Assembly: GCF_000242455.2 (NCBI RefSeq)
Contig: NC_019892.1
Span: 9,434,744-9,498,743 of the forward strand
Length of the DNA: 64,000 bases
From: Singulisphaera acidiphila DSM 18658
Lineage (GTDB): Bacteria; Planctomycetota; Planctomycetia; Isosphaerales; Isosphaeraceae
Direction of reading: 5' to 3'
Part shown: positions 45,580-54,464 of the stretch, piece after piece
Numbering within the stretch: the stretch's first letter is position 1
How the letters are laid out: each line of letters starts with the position of its first letter
Translations under genes and position numbers: made by a program
The notes under the pieces: generated by a model
The model's database searches: none
The model's input: the letters and a program-made list of their open reading frames with translations, nothing else
Told to the model about the DNA's origin: nothing

Positions 45580-46851
45580 ATGTATCGCCCTGCTCTCGTC
45601 CTTGGGGTCACCGGCTTGTGGCTGGCGACGGTGGCGGGTTGTCAGCGCCATCCGACTGCGGTCGCTCCGCCGCAGCCGCCCGTCATCCCGGTCAGCCGAC
45701 CCGTCGAACGCGAGGTCACGGAATATGCGGATTTCACCGGCCAGACCGACGCGGTCCAGGCGGTGGACATCCGCCCGAGGGTCACCGGCTACCTGGTCAA
45801 AATGCTGTTCAAGGAAGGAGCGGACGTCAAGGCGGGGGATACCCTGTTCGTGATCGACCCCCGGCCCTACAAGGCCCAGCTCGACCAGGCGGAGGGCCAG
45901 GTCAACCTTTATCAGGCCCAACTCAAACTGGCCAAAATCGTGTTTGCGCGGGACCAGGCGATCAACCTCAGGGTGGCCAACTCGATCAGCCAAGAGCATC
46001 TCGAGCAGGATCTTGCAGCGGTGGAAGAGGCCGACGCCAGGGTCAAGGCTTTCGAGAAAAACATGGAAGCCTACAAACTCAACCATGACTTCACGAAGGT
46101 CATTTCACCAATCGACGGCCACGTCAGCCGCTACTACCTGACGCTCGGCAACCTGGTCAACCAAGACCAGACGTTGCTGACCACGGTCGTGTCGCAAGAC
46201 CCGATGTACGCCTACTTCGACGTGGACGAGCCAACCCTCTTGCGGCTCCGGAGGGCGATCAACCAGGGGAAGCTCAACCCACCCAAGCCCGGCGTGGACC
46301 TGCCGGTCCTCATGGGTCTGCAAGGCGAAGACGGCTTTCCCCATCAGGGGGTCCTCAACTTCGTCGACAATCAGGTCAACCCGACCACGGGGAGCATCTC
46401 GGTGCGCGGCGTCTTCCCGAATCCCAAGCCGCCGGGAGGCATCCAACTGCTGTCGCCCGGCATGTTCGTACGGATCCGCCTGCCGATCGGGAAACCGCAC
46501 CTGGCCCTCCTGGTGATCGACCGGGCGATCGCCTCGGACCAAGGGCTGAAGTACGTCTACGTGGTCGACACCAAGAACAACGTCCAGTACCGCCGCGTCA
46601 CCACAGGACCGCTCCAGGAGAACGGCCTGCGTGTGATCACCCAGGGGCTCGAACGCGACGAATGGGTGGTCGTCGGCGGCTTGCAGCAAGTCAACCCGCG
46701 AATGCACGTCCAGCCGGAGCGGATCCCGATGCCGTTGCTCGGCCAGCCCACCGAGGAAAACACACCGACGACAAAACCAGGTGGACCGACCACGCACCCG
46801 GCCGACCAAACCAAGACCCCAAAGACAGCGAGCCCATCGGAAGAGGAATGA
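45580..46851 (+). CDS. RND efflux periplasmic adaptor lipoprotein
   Basis: It encodes 423 residues from ATG 45580 (a TTG just before it is less likely) behind GGGAGAG. The signal peptide ends in LATVAGC, a lipobox, so it is anchored by lipid. The first half holds the barrel-sandwich hybrid and hairpin: VDIRPRVTGYLVKMLFKEGA, VFARDQAINLRVANSISQEHL and DGHVSRYYLTLGNLVNQD. Membrane-proximal strands follow (RIRLPIGKPHLALLVIDRAI). The Pro/Thr-rich end is probably flexible. It links the inner-membrane pumps encoded next to an outer-membrane channel. The 201-base AT-rich gap upstream probably contains the cluster promoter. Confidence 0.9.
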   Translation: MYRPALVLGVTGLWLATVAGCQRHPTAVAPPQPPVIPVSRPVEREVTEYADFTGQTDAVQAVDIRPRVTGYLVKMLFKEGADVKAGDTLFVIDPRPYKAQLDQAEGQVNLYQAQLKLAKIVFARDQAINLRVANSISQEHLEQDLAAVEEADARVKAFEKNMEAYKLNHDFTKVISPIDGHVSRYYLTLGNLVNQDQTLLTTVVSQDPMYAYFDVDEPTLLRLRRAINQGKLNPPKPGVDLPVLMGLQGEDGFPHQGVLNFVDNQVNPTTGSISVRGVFPNPKPPGGIQLLSPGMFVRIRLPIGKPHLALLVIDRAIASDQGLKYVYVVDTKNNVQYRRVTTGPLQENGLRVITQGLERDEWVVVGGLQQVNPRMHVQPERIPMPLLGQPTEENTPTTKPGGPTTHPADQTKTPKTASPSEEE

Positions 46852-46900
46852 TTCGCTCGCCTCAAAGGTTCGCAGGTCGTTTCCAGGGGGATCCTTATCG

Positions 46901-49900
46901 ATGATCTCTCGCTTCTTTATTGATCGACCGATCTTCGCGTCGGTCCTGTCGATCATCATCGTCCTGACCGGCGCAATCTCCCTGCTGACCCTGCCGATTG
47001 CGCAGTACCCCCCGATCACTCCGCCTTCGGTCCAGGTTTCGATCAGCTATCCAGGGGCCAGCGCCCAGGTGGTGTCGGACACGGTCGCCGCGCCCATCGA
47101 GCAGCAAGTCAACGGCGTCGAGGGCATGCTGTACATGTCCTCACAGATGGGCAACGACGGTTCCTACACGCTGACGGTCACATTCGATATCGGCATCGAC
47201 CTGAACACGGCGCTCGTCATGGTGCAGAACCGCGTGGCGCTGGCGCTCCCCCAATTGCCGAACTCGGTCCAACAACAAGGGATCACGATCAAGAAAAAGA
47301 CCCCGGACTTGTTGATGATCGTCAGCTTCCTCTCACCTGACGGGCGCTACGACGACCTCTACCTGAGCAACTTCGCCACGATCTACGTCAGGGACGAATT
47401 GCTGCGATTGGATGGGGTCTCGGACATCACCTATCTGGGCCAGCGCGACTACAGCATCCGCGCCTGGCTCGATCCCCAAAAGCTGGCGGCCTGCAACATG
47501 ACCGCCCTCGAGGTGGCCAACGCCATTCGCGGCCAGAACGTGGAGTCGGCCATCGGACAGATCGGCCAGCCACCGGCCCATGCCGCCCAGTCCTTCCAAT
47601 TACCGGTCGACACCCTGGGCCGGCTCACCGATCCGGACCAGTTCGGCGCGATCATCGTCAAGACCAGCCTGCCCCCCGCCCCTCTTCGCTCCACCGGAGC
47701 GACAACTCCTTCCCAGGGCAACCTCAGCATGCCCGCCCCGGGCATCCCGAGTCTCTCCCAAACCAGCGGGACGACGACTGGCACAAGCGTGCAGGCCAAC
47801 AGCACGCCCCCAGGGGGCGTGCCCACAAGCCTGAATCCCATGACCAGTCAGATCCCCGTGACCAACAGCCTGATCGCGACGACGAACAGCGTCATTGCAG
47901 GATTCGAGCCGTTGAGCGTCTCCCCTTTCGGAGCCGGAGTCCTCGGGGGCGGAACCACCGGTACCGTTGGGGGCGGGAACACCGGAGGGGGCGGAACCAC
48001 CGGAGGGGGCGGGAACACCGGAGGGGGTGGAACGACGGGGGGAGCAGCGACGGGCGGAGGGACAAGCACCGGGGCGTTGACCGGTCTCTCGATCAGTTCT
48101 GGAACAGGTCAGAATGCGATCAGTACCGCGGCTTCCACCAGCGCGATGAGCGGTCCGGGACGACCACCAAGGCCGTCGACCGGGATCGTCCGGCTCCGCG
48201 ACGTGGCTCGGGTCGAGATGGGGGCCCAGAACTACACTCAGTCCTGCACCCTGGACGGCCGGCCGTCGGTGGGCCTCGCCGTCCGCCAGCTGCCGGGAAC
48301 CAACGCGCTCGACATCGCCGAACGAGTGCGCAGCAAGATGGATGAGCTCAAGACGCGGTTCCCCGACGGGATCGACTACAATATTTCCTATGACACCACC
48401 CCGTTCATCCGCCAGTCGGTCGCGGAGGTGGTGCAGACCCTGCTCGAAGCGGTGTTGCTGGTCGGTCTGGTGGTACTCGCCTTCCTCCAGAACTGGAGAG
48501 CCGCGCTGATCCCGCTGGTCGCCGTGCCCGTCGCCATCGTCGGCACCTTCGCCGTCATGGCCGCGATCGGATTCTCGCTGAATAATATCTCCCTGTTCGG
48601 GCTGGTGCTGGCGATCGGGATTGTGGTCGACGACGCCATCGTGGTCGTCGAAAACGTCGAGCGCTGGCTGGAGCAGGGCCTGTCGCCCCGCGATGCCACG
48701 CGCAAGGCGATGGACGAGGTGACCGGCCCGGTCGTCGCGGTGGCCCTCGTACTCTGCGCGGTGTTCGTCCCTTGCGCGTTCATCAGTGGAATCACCGGCC
48801 AGTTCTTCCGCCAGTTCGCGGTGACGATCACCGTCTCAACCGTCTTCTCGGCCTTCAACTCGCTGACGCTCAGCCCGGCCCTGGCCGCCATCATGCTGAG
48901 GCCGCATGACGCCCCCAAGGACCCGCTGAGCCGAATCCTGGACGCGTTGCTCGGCTGGTTCTTCCGGCTGTTCAACAAGGTCTTCAGCGCCGCGACCGCC
49001 GGGTACTCCTGGGCGGTCGGCAAGCTCCTGCGGGTCAGCATGCTCGTTCTGCTCGCCTACGGAGGGCTGGTCGCCTTGACCTACTGGGTGTTCCTCCAGG
49101 CCCCGACCGGCTTCATCCCGGAGCAGGACCAAGGGCGGCTCATCATCGGCATCCAGCTCCCCGATTCCGCGTCGCTCCAACGCACCGACGCCGCCATGGC
49201 ACAGATCGAGAAGATCACCCGCGAGACGCCGGGCGTGGCGCACACGATCTGCATCTCGGGGATGTCGTTCGTGCTCTCGGCCACCGGTTCCAACTTCGGC
49301 TCCATGTTCATCATCCTCGACCCGTTCGAGGAGAGGAGAAGCCCCGACCGGCGCGATACGGCGATCATGGCAAGGCTGCGGAAGAGCTGGGCCCGGCAGG
49401 TCAAGGATGCCCAGGTCACCGTGTTCGGGGCCCCTCCGATTCCGGGGCTCAGCGTCGCGGGGGGCTTCAAGCTGATGGTCGAGGACCGGGGCGGCCTCGG
49501 GCTCGCGGACTTGCAGCGCAACACCGACCACCTGATCCGCCGGTTGCGGAACCGGCCCGGCCTGGCCGGAATCTCGAGCCAGTTCCGCTCCAACACGCCG
49601 CAACTTTATATGGACATCGACCGGACCAAGGCCCAATCCCTGGGGGTATCGCTCGACGACGTGAATCAGACCTTGCAGATCTACCTGGGGTCGCTCTACG
49701 TCAACAGCTTCAACGAATTCGGCCGCTACTGGCAGGTGACCGTCCAGGCAGAGGGAGAATACCGGGCCCAAGTCGAAAACATCAACCTGCTCAAGGTCCG
49801 GAACAAGTGGGGCCAGATGGTCCCGCTGGGCACCCTGGTCACGGTCCGCGAGGTCGGCGGCCCCGTCTTCGTCACCCGCTACAACCTCTCCATCGCCGCC

Positions 49901-50794
49901 CCCATCACCGGCAACGTGCTGCCGGGGACAAGCTCCGGGGACGCCATCGCTCTGATGGACAACCTGGCGTTCGAGGCCCTGCCCCGCTCCATGAAGACGG
50001 AATGGACCGAGTTGATGTTTATGCAGATCAGGGCGGGCAACACCGCGATGGACGTCTTCGCGTTGGCGGTCGTCTGCGTCTTCCTGGCCCTGGCCGCGCT
50101 TTACGAGAGTTGGTCGTTGCCGCTGGCCGTAATCCTGGTCGTTCCGCTGTGCCTGCTCTGCTCGGTAGTCGGCGTGCTGTTAACGCACACGGCGGTCAAC
50201 ATCTTCGTGCAGATCGGCCTGGTGGTCCTCGTCGGCCTGGCCTGCAAGAACGCAATCTTGATCGTCGAGTTTGCCAAGCAGATGCAACAGGAGGGCCGGC
50301 CCCGGTTCGAGGCGACCCAGGAAGCGTCGCGGCTTCGGCTGAGGCCGATCCTGATGACGTCGCTGGCGTTCATCCTCGGGGTCGTCCCCCTGGTGATCGC
50401 CGAGGGGGCCGGCTCGGAGATGCGCCGGTCGTTGGGAACGGCCGTTTTTAGCGGCATGCTCGGCGTGACCTTGTTCGGCATCTTCCTCACACCTGTCTTC
50501 TTTTATGTAATTCAAGGGGTCGGCGAGACACGGCTATTCTCGGCAGGCGCGATGCGCTGGACCTTCTCCGTATTGCTGGGCGGCCTTGGTTGCCTGGCGC
50601 TCGTCCTTGTTCTGGGGCGGATCAATCTCGTTCGTCCGACCTGGGCCCCCCTGGTGGGGGGCGGCGCGGGGGTCCTCGCCGCGCTGCTGGTCCTCGTGGT
50701 TCAACGACGGAACCGGCGAAAGCGACTCGCCCCGAGGCAAGGCCCTTCCGCGCCTCCTGGGGTCGAGACACCGAGTGGAGGGCCACGGTCATGA
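46901..50794 (+). CDS. HAE1-type RND efflux pump with a large Gly/Thr-rich insertion
   Basis: It encodes 1297 residues from ATG 46901 behind CAGGGGG; AcrB has 1049. It starts with MISRFFIDRPIFASVLSIII. The proton relay is intact: VVDDAIVVVENV (the AcrB D407/D408 pair), GLACKNAILIVEFAKQ (K940) and RLRPILMTSLAF (R971). Between IVKTS (to about 256) and GIVRLRDVARVE (428) sits an insertion of about 170 residues, Ser/Thr/Pro-rich then Gly-rich (GGGTTGGGGNTGG), encoded by 18-bp tandem repeats. It lies in the periplasmic porter/docking part. The C-terminus is also extended by about 50 basic residues. It overlaps the second pump by four bases (ATGA). Confidence 0.92.
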   Translation: MISRFFIDRPIFASVLSIIIVLTGAISLLTLPIAQYPPITPPSVQVSISYPGASAQVVSDTVAAPIEQQVNGVEGMLYMSSQMGNDGSYTLTVTFDIGIDLNTALVMVQNRVALALPQLPNSVQQQGITIKKKTPDLLMIVSFLSPDGRYDDLYLSNFATIYVRDELLRLDGVSDITYLGQRDYSIRAWLDPQKLAACNMTALEVANAIRGQNVESAIGQIGQPPAHAAQSFQLPVDTLGRLTDPDQFGAIIVKTSLPPAPLRSTGATTPSQGNLSMPAPGIPSLSQTSGTTTGTSVQANSTPPGGVPTSLNPMTSQIPVTNSLIATTNSVIAGFEPLSVSPFGAGVLGGGTTGTVGGGNTGGGGTTGGGGNTGGGGTTGGAATGGGTSTGALTGLSISSGTGQNAISTAASTSAMSGPGRPPRPSTGIVRLRDVARVEMGAQNYTQSCTLDGRPSVGLAVRQLPGTNALDIAERVRSKMDELKTRFPDGIDYNISYDTTPFIRQSVAEVVQTLLEAVLLVGLVVLAFLQNWRAALIPLVAVPVAIVGTFAVMAAIGFSLNNISLFGLVLAIGIVVDDAIVVVENVERWLEQGLSPRDATRKAMDEVTGPVVAVALVLCAVFVPCAFISGITGQFFRQFAVTITVSTVFSAFNSLTLSPALAAIMLRPHDAPKDPLSRILDALLGWFFRLFNKVFSAATAGYSWAVGKLLRVSMLVLLAYGGLVALTYWVFLQAPTGFIPEQDQGRLIIGIQLPDSASLQRTDAAMAQIEKITRETPGVAHTICISGMSFVLSATGSNFGSMFIILDPFEERRSPDRRDTAIMARLRKSWARQVKDAQVTVFGAPPIPGLSVAGGFKLMVEDRGGLGLADLQRNTDHLIRRLRNRPGLAGISSQFRSNTPQLYMDIDRTKAQSLGVSLDDVNQTLQIYLGSLYVNSFNEFGRYWQVTVQAEGEYRAQVENINLLKVRNKWGQMVPLGTLVTVREVGGPVFVTRYNLSIAAPITGNVLPGTSSGDAIALMDNLAFEALPRSMKTEWTELMFMQIRAGNTAMDVFALAVVCVFLALAALYESWSLPLAVILVVPLCLLCSVVGVLLTHTAVNIFVQIGLVVLVGLACKNAILIVEFAKQMQQEGRPRFEATQEASRLRLRPILMTSLAFILGVVPLVIAEGAGSEMRRSLGTAVFSGMLGVTLFGIFLTPVFFYVIQGVGETRLFSAGAMRWTFSVLLGGLGCLALVLVLGRINLVRPTWAPLVGGGAGVLAALLVLVVQRRNRRKRLAPRQGPSAPPGVETPSGGPRS
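47969..48040 (+). repeat. Four tandem 18-bp repeats coding a Gly-rich segment
   Basis: Units at 47969-47986, 47987-48004, 48005-48022 and 48023-48040 follow GGGGGCGGGAACACCGGA with a few changes in the middle, each coding GGGN/T-TG-like residues. The array lies within the insertion of the first RND pump and could change length by slippage. Confidence 0.85.
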
Positions 50795-53700
50795 TCTCCC
50801 GCTTCTTCATCGACCGGCCGATCTTCGCTTCCGTCCTGTCGATCATCTTCGTGCTGGCGGGGGGCGTGGCCGTGTTCACGCTGCCGGTGGCCCAGTATCC
50901 CGACGTCACTCCGCCGACCGTTCTGGTGACAGCCCTCTACCCAGGGGCGAACGCACAGACCGTGCGGGACACCGTGGCCGCGCCCATCGAGGCGCAGGTC
51001 AGCGGTGTCGAGGGCATGATGTACATGTCATCGCAGTGCACCAATGACGGCGCCTATAACCTAACCGTGACCTTCAAGCTGGGCGTCAACTCGGACATGG
51101 CCCAGGTCTTGGTGCAAAACCGGGTCTCGCTGGCGCAGCCGGTCATCCCGGCTCTGGTCCAGAGTGAGGGCCTCAACGTCAAGAAGATGTCCCCGAACAC
51201 GATGATGATCGTGAACCTGATCTCACCGGACGGGCGGTATGACAGCACGTTCCTCAGCAACTATGCGACGATCTACATCAAGGACGAGTTGGGACGCCTC
51301 CCCGGCATCGCCGGGATCACCTACCTCGGCCAGCGCGACTACAGCTTGCGCGCCTGGCTCGACCCCGACAAGCTCGCGGCGCTCAACCTCAGCGCCGGGG
51401 ACGTGGTCAACGCCATCAACCAGCAGAACCTGCAAGTCGCCGCCGGGCAGATCGGCCAGCAGCCGGTCCCCAGGGGCCAGCAATTTCAGTTGACCATCAA
51501 CACGTTGGGCCGGCTCACCGAGCCGGAGCAGTTCGGCGACATCATCCTCAAGGCCGGTCCGAGCATGTCAGGGACGCAGCCGACACTCGGCGCCATGAAC
51601 GGCCAGACCAGCACGAACACTTCAGGCAGCCAAGTGTCTCAGGGCATCCCCCAGGCGATGACGACGGGCATCGTCCGGTTGCGCGACGTCGCCCGCGTCG
51701 AATTGGGGTCGCAGCAGTACGACCAGTCCTGCACCCTGGACGGCCAGCCTTCCGTGGCGCTCTCGGTCTATCAACTCCCCGGCTCGAATGCGCTGGACAC
51801 CGCCGCCGGTGTCTACGCCAAGGTGAAGGAGCTCAAGACCCGGTTCCCCGAAGGGATGGATTACCGGATCGTTTACGACACCACCCCCTTCATCAGCGAG
51901 TCCGTCCATGAGGTTTTCAACACGCTCAGGGATGCGGTGATCCTGGTCGCAATCGTAGTCCTCGTCTTCCTCCAGAACTGGCGGGCGGCCCTGATCCCCT
52001 TGATCGCCGTCCCGGTCGCAATCGTGGGCACGTTCGCCGTCATGGCGGCCCTCGGCTACTCACTGAACAACCTCTCGCTGTTCGGGCTGGTGCTGGCGAT
52101 CGGGATCGTGGTGGACGACGCCATCGTCGTCGTGGAGAACGTGGAGCGCTGGCTCGAGCAGGGGCTATCGCCGCGCGACGCCGCCAATCGGGCGATGGAC
52201 GAGGTGACCGGGCCAGTCATCGCGGTCGCCTTGGTGCTCTGCGCCGTGTTCGTCCCTTGCGCCTTTCTCGGCGGGGTCACCGGCCAGTTCTTCCGCCAGT
52301 TCGCGGTGACGATCGCCGTCTCGACGGTGATCTCCGCCTTCAACTCGCTGACGCTCAGCCCGGCCCTGGCCGCCATCTTGCTCCAGCCGCGTGACGCGCA
52401 TCGGGATCCGTTGACCCGGTTGCTTGACCTGGTGCTCGGCTGGTTCTTCCGCCTGTTCAACGCGACCTTCGGCGCCGGCACGGCCTTGTACACGCGCCTC
52501 GTCGGCAGCCTGCTCCGGGTCAGCTTCATTGCCCTGCTCGTCTACGCCGGCCTGCTCGTGTTGACTTACCGGGAATTCAAGAACGCCCCGACGGGTTTCA
52601 TCCCGCAACAGGACAAAGGGTATCTCCTCCTCAACGTACAGTTGCCCGATTCCGCCTCGGTCGAACGGACCCAGACGGTCATGGCCCAGATCGAAGCCTT
52701 GGCCCACGACACGCCGGGGGTCGAGCATACGGTCGGCATCTCCGGCCAGTCACTGATCTTGAACGCCAATGCGCCCAACCTGGGCTCGCTGTACGTCATG
52801 CTCAAGGAGTTCGCCCAGCGGACCGGCCCCACGCTCACGGCCGACGCCATCGCCGCAACCTTGCGCGAGCGCTGTCGGCGCGAGGTGCGTGGGGCCGTCG
52901 TGTCGGCGTTCGGTGCCCCTCCGATCGACGGCCTGGGCACGACCGGCGGCTTCAAGCTGATCATTGAGGATCGCGGCAACCTCGGTTTGGGGACCTTGCA
53001 GCGGGTCAGCGATCAGATCGTCGGGCGCGGCAACAAGACGCCAGGTCTCCAGGGTCTCTTCAACAGCTCCCGGAGCGATACCCCTTGGCTCTACCTCGAC
53101 ATCGACCGGACCAAGTGCGAAGCCCTCGGCCTGTCGGTCAGCGACGTCTTCACCACCTTACAGTTCTATCTTGGCTCCTATTATGTCAATAATTTCAACG
53201 AATTCGGCCGGACCTGGCAGGTGAATGTCCAGGCCGATCAGCAGTTCCGCGCGGGGGTTCAAGATATCCGGCAGTTGCAAGTGCGGAGTTCTCAAGGGCA
53301 GATGATCCGGCTCGGCACGCTCCTGTCCGCGCGCAACATCAGTGGGCCGGTCTCCGTCTTGCGCTACAACATGTACTCCGCCACCGCCATCATCGGCAAC
53401 ACCGCGCCGGGGACCAGCTCGGGGCAGGCGATTGCTCTCATGCAAGAGATCGCCGGCAAAGAGATGCCCCGGTCGATGGCGTTCGACTGGACCGAGCTGA
53501 CCTACTTGCAGCTCCAGGCGGGCAATACCGCAATGTACGTCTTCGCACTCGCGGTGGTCCTCGTCTTCCTGGTCCTGGCGGCGCAGTACGAGAGCTGGTC
53601 ACTCCCTCTGGCCGTCATCCTGGTCGTGCCGATGTGCCTGCTCTGCTCGATCGTCGGGGTGAGCCTGGCCCAGATGGAAGTGAATATCTTCACGCAGATC

Positions 53701-54060
53701 GGCTTCGTGGTGCTGGTCGGCCTGGCTAGCAAGAACGCCATCCTCATCGTCGAATTCGCCAAGCAGAGGCAGGAGGCCGGTGTACCTCGGCGGGAGGCCA
53801 CCCTGGAGGCCTCCCGACTGCGGCTCCGGCCGATCCTGATGACATCGCTCGCCTTCATCCTCGGCGTCGTCCCGCTCGTCCTGGCCCAAGGCGCCGGCGC
53901 CGAGATGCGGCGAGCGCTAGGCCAAGCCGTCTTCAGCGGCATGCTCGGCGTGACCGCCTTCGGCATCTTCCTGACGCCGGTCTTCTTCTACGTCATCCAG
54001 GGGTTCAGTGGCGTGAAACACGAGGACAGTCCGCCCAAGGATCATGCGCCCCCCTCTTGA
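50791..54060 (+). CDS. Second HAE1-type RND efflux pump
   Basis: It encodes 1089 residues from ATG 50791, inside the last codons of the first pump (ATGA overlap), with GGAGG just upstream. It is closely similar throughout to the first pump: MISRFFIDRPIFASVLSIIF, VVDDAIVVVENVERWLEQGL, GLASKNAILIVEFAKQRQ and RLRPILMTSLAFILGVVPLV. All relay residues are kept. The position that carries 170 extra residues in the first pump has about 38 here (SMSGTQPTLGAMNGQ). Tandem, overlapping pumps behind one adaptor recall MdtBC, which forms a mixed trimer; a mixed pump is a possibility here. Confidence 0.92.
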   Translation: MISRFFIDRPIFASVLSIIFVLAGGVAVFTLPVAQYPDVTPPTVLVTALYPGANAQTVRDTVAAPIEAQVSGVEGMMYMSSQCTNDGAYNLTVTFKLGVNSDMAQVLVQNRVSLAQPVIPALVQSEGLNVKKMSPNTMMIVNLISPDGRYDSTFLSNYATIYIKDELGRLPGIAGITYLGQRDYSLRAWLDPDKLAALNLSAGDVVNAINQQNLQVAAGQIGQQPVPRGQQFQLTINTLGRLTEPEQFGDIILKAGPSMSGTQPTLGAMNGQTSTNTSGSQVSQGIPQAMTTGIVRLRDVARVELGSQQYDQSCTLDGQPSVALSVYQLPGSNALDTAAGVYAKVKELKTRFPEGMDYRIVYDTTPFISESVHEVFNTLRDAVILVAIVVLVFLQNWRAALIPLIAVPVAIVGTFAVMAALGYSLNNLSLFGLVLAIGIVVDDAIVVVENVERWLEQGLSPRDAANRAMDEVTGPVIAVALVLCAVFVPCAFLGGVTGQFFRQFAVTIAVSTVISAFNSLTLSPALAAILLQPRDAHRDPLTRLLDLVLGWFFRLFNATFGAGTALYTRLVGSLLRVSFIALLVYAGLLVLTYREFKNAPTGFIPQQDKGYLLLNVQLPDSASVERTQTVMAQIEALAHDTPGVEHTVGISGQSLILNANAPNLGSLYVMLKEFAQRTGPTLTADAIAATLRERCRREVRGAVVSAFGAPPIDGLGTTGGFKLIIEDRGNLGLGTLQRVSDQIVGRGNKTPGLQGLFNSSRSDTPWLYLDIDRTKCEALGLSVSDVFTTLQFYLGSYYVNNFNEFGRTWQVNVQADQQFRAGVQDIRQLQVRSSQGQMIRLGTLLSARNISGPVSVLRYNMYSATAIIGNTAPGTSSGQAIALMQEIAGKEMPRSMAFDWTELTYLQLQAGNTAMYVFALAVVLVFLVLAAQYESWSLPLAVILVVPMCLLCSIVGVSLAQMEVNIFTQIGFVVLVGLASKNAILIVEFAKQRQEAGVPRREATLEASRLRLRPILMTSLAFILGVVPLVLAQGAGAEMRRALGQAVFSGMLGVTAFGIFLTPVFFYVIQGFSGVKHEDSPPKDHAPPS

Positions 54061-54464
54061 GCCGCTATCACATCAGCATTTTCACAATTTCAGCATTTTT
54101 CATATACAAATATTCGTATAAATTACACTCAATCCGTAAGCTAGCCCTTGCAGGTCGGGGCAAGAAACAAACCATCGTTTTAGAAGCTCGAGCAAACCGA
54201 CACAACCGGCACAATCAACGTTTTCCTCAAGCTCTCGCAGCAATGTAACGATAATAAGTAGTACCCGTCTCTCGACGGCAATCATTTTCCCAATCCTGCC
54301 GATTCCAGAGCACCTCGGATCATCCAAGACAGGCACGATTGCTCCCCATCCCTTGAGCGTCCCAACCTCTGCAACTCGATCTTGAGCCCCGTTCGTTGGC
54401 CATTCGGATCATGCTCCACTCAGCGGTCGGTCTTCACTCTCATTAGGGACAGCCGAGAACCCAA
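54061..54464. other. AT-rich intergenic region upstream of the porin gene
   Basis: About 400 bases, with the first 80 clearly AT-rich (for example CATATACAAATATTCG). It is probably the porin promoter zone and may end the pump transcript. No gene, RNA or perfect terminator was found; short frames have no ribosome sites. Confidence 0.5.

Noticed and set aside
47941..48060. Regular repeats resembling a CRISPR array
   Set aside because: The 18-bp units are contiguous without spacers, stay in frame and code for Gly-rich residues within an RND pump; no cas genes are present.
54057..54248. Plus-strand frame of 63 codons after the second RND pump
   Set aside because: Low-complexity AT-rich DNA overlapping the pump stop; no ribosome site and no coding-like composition.
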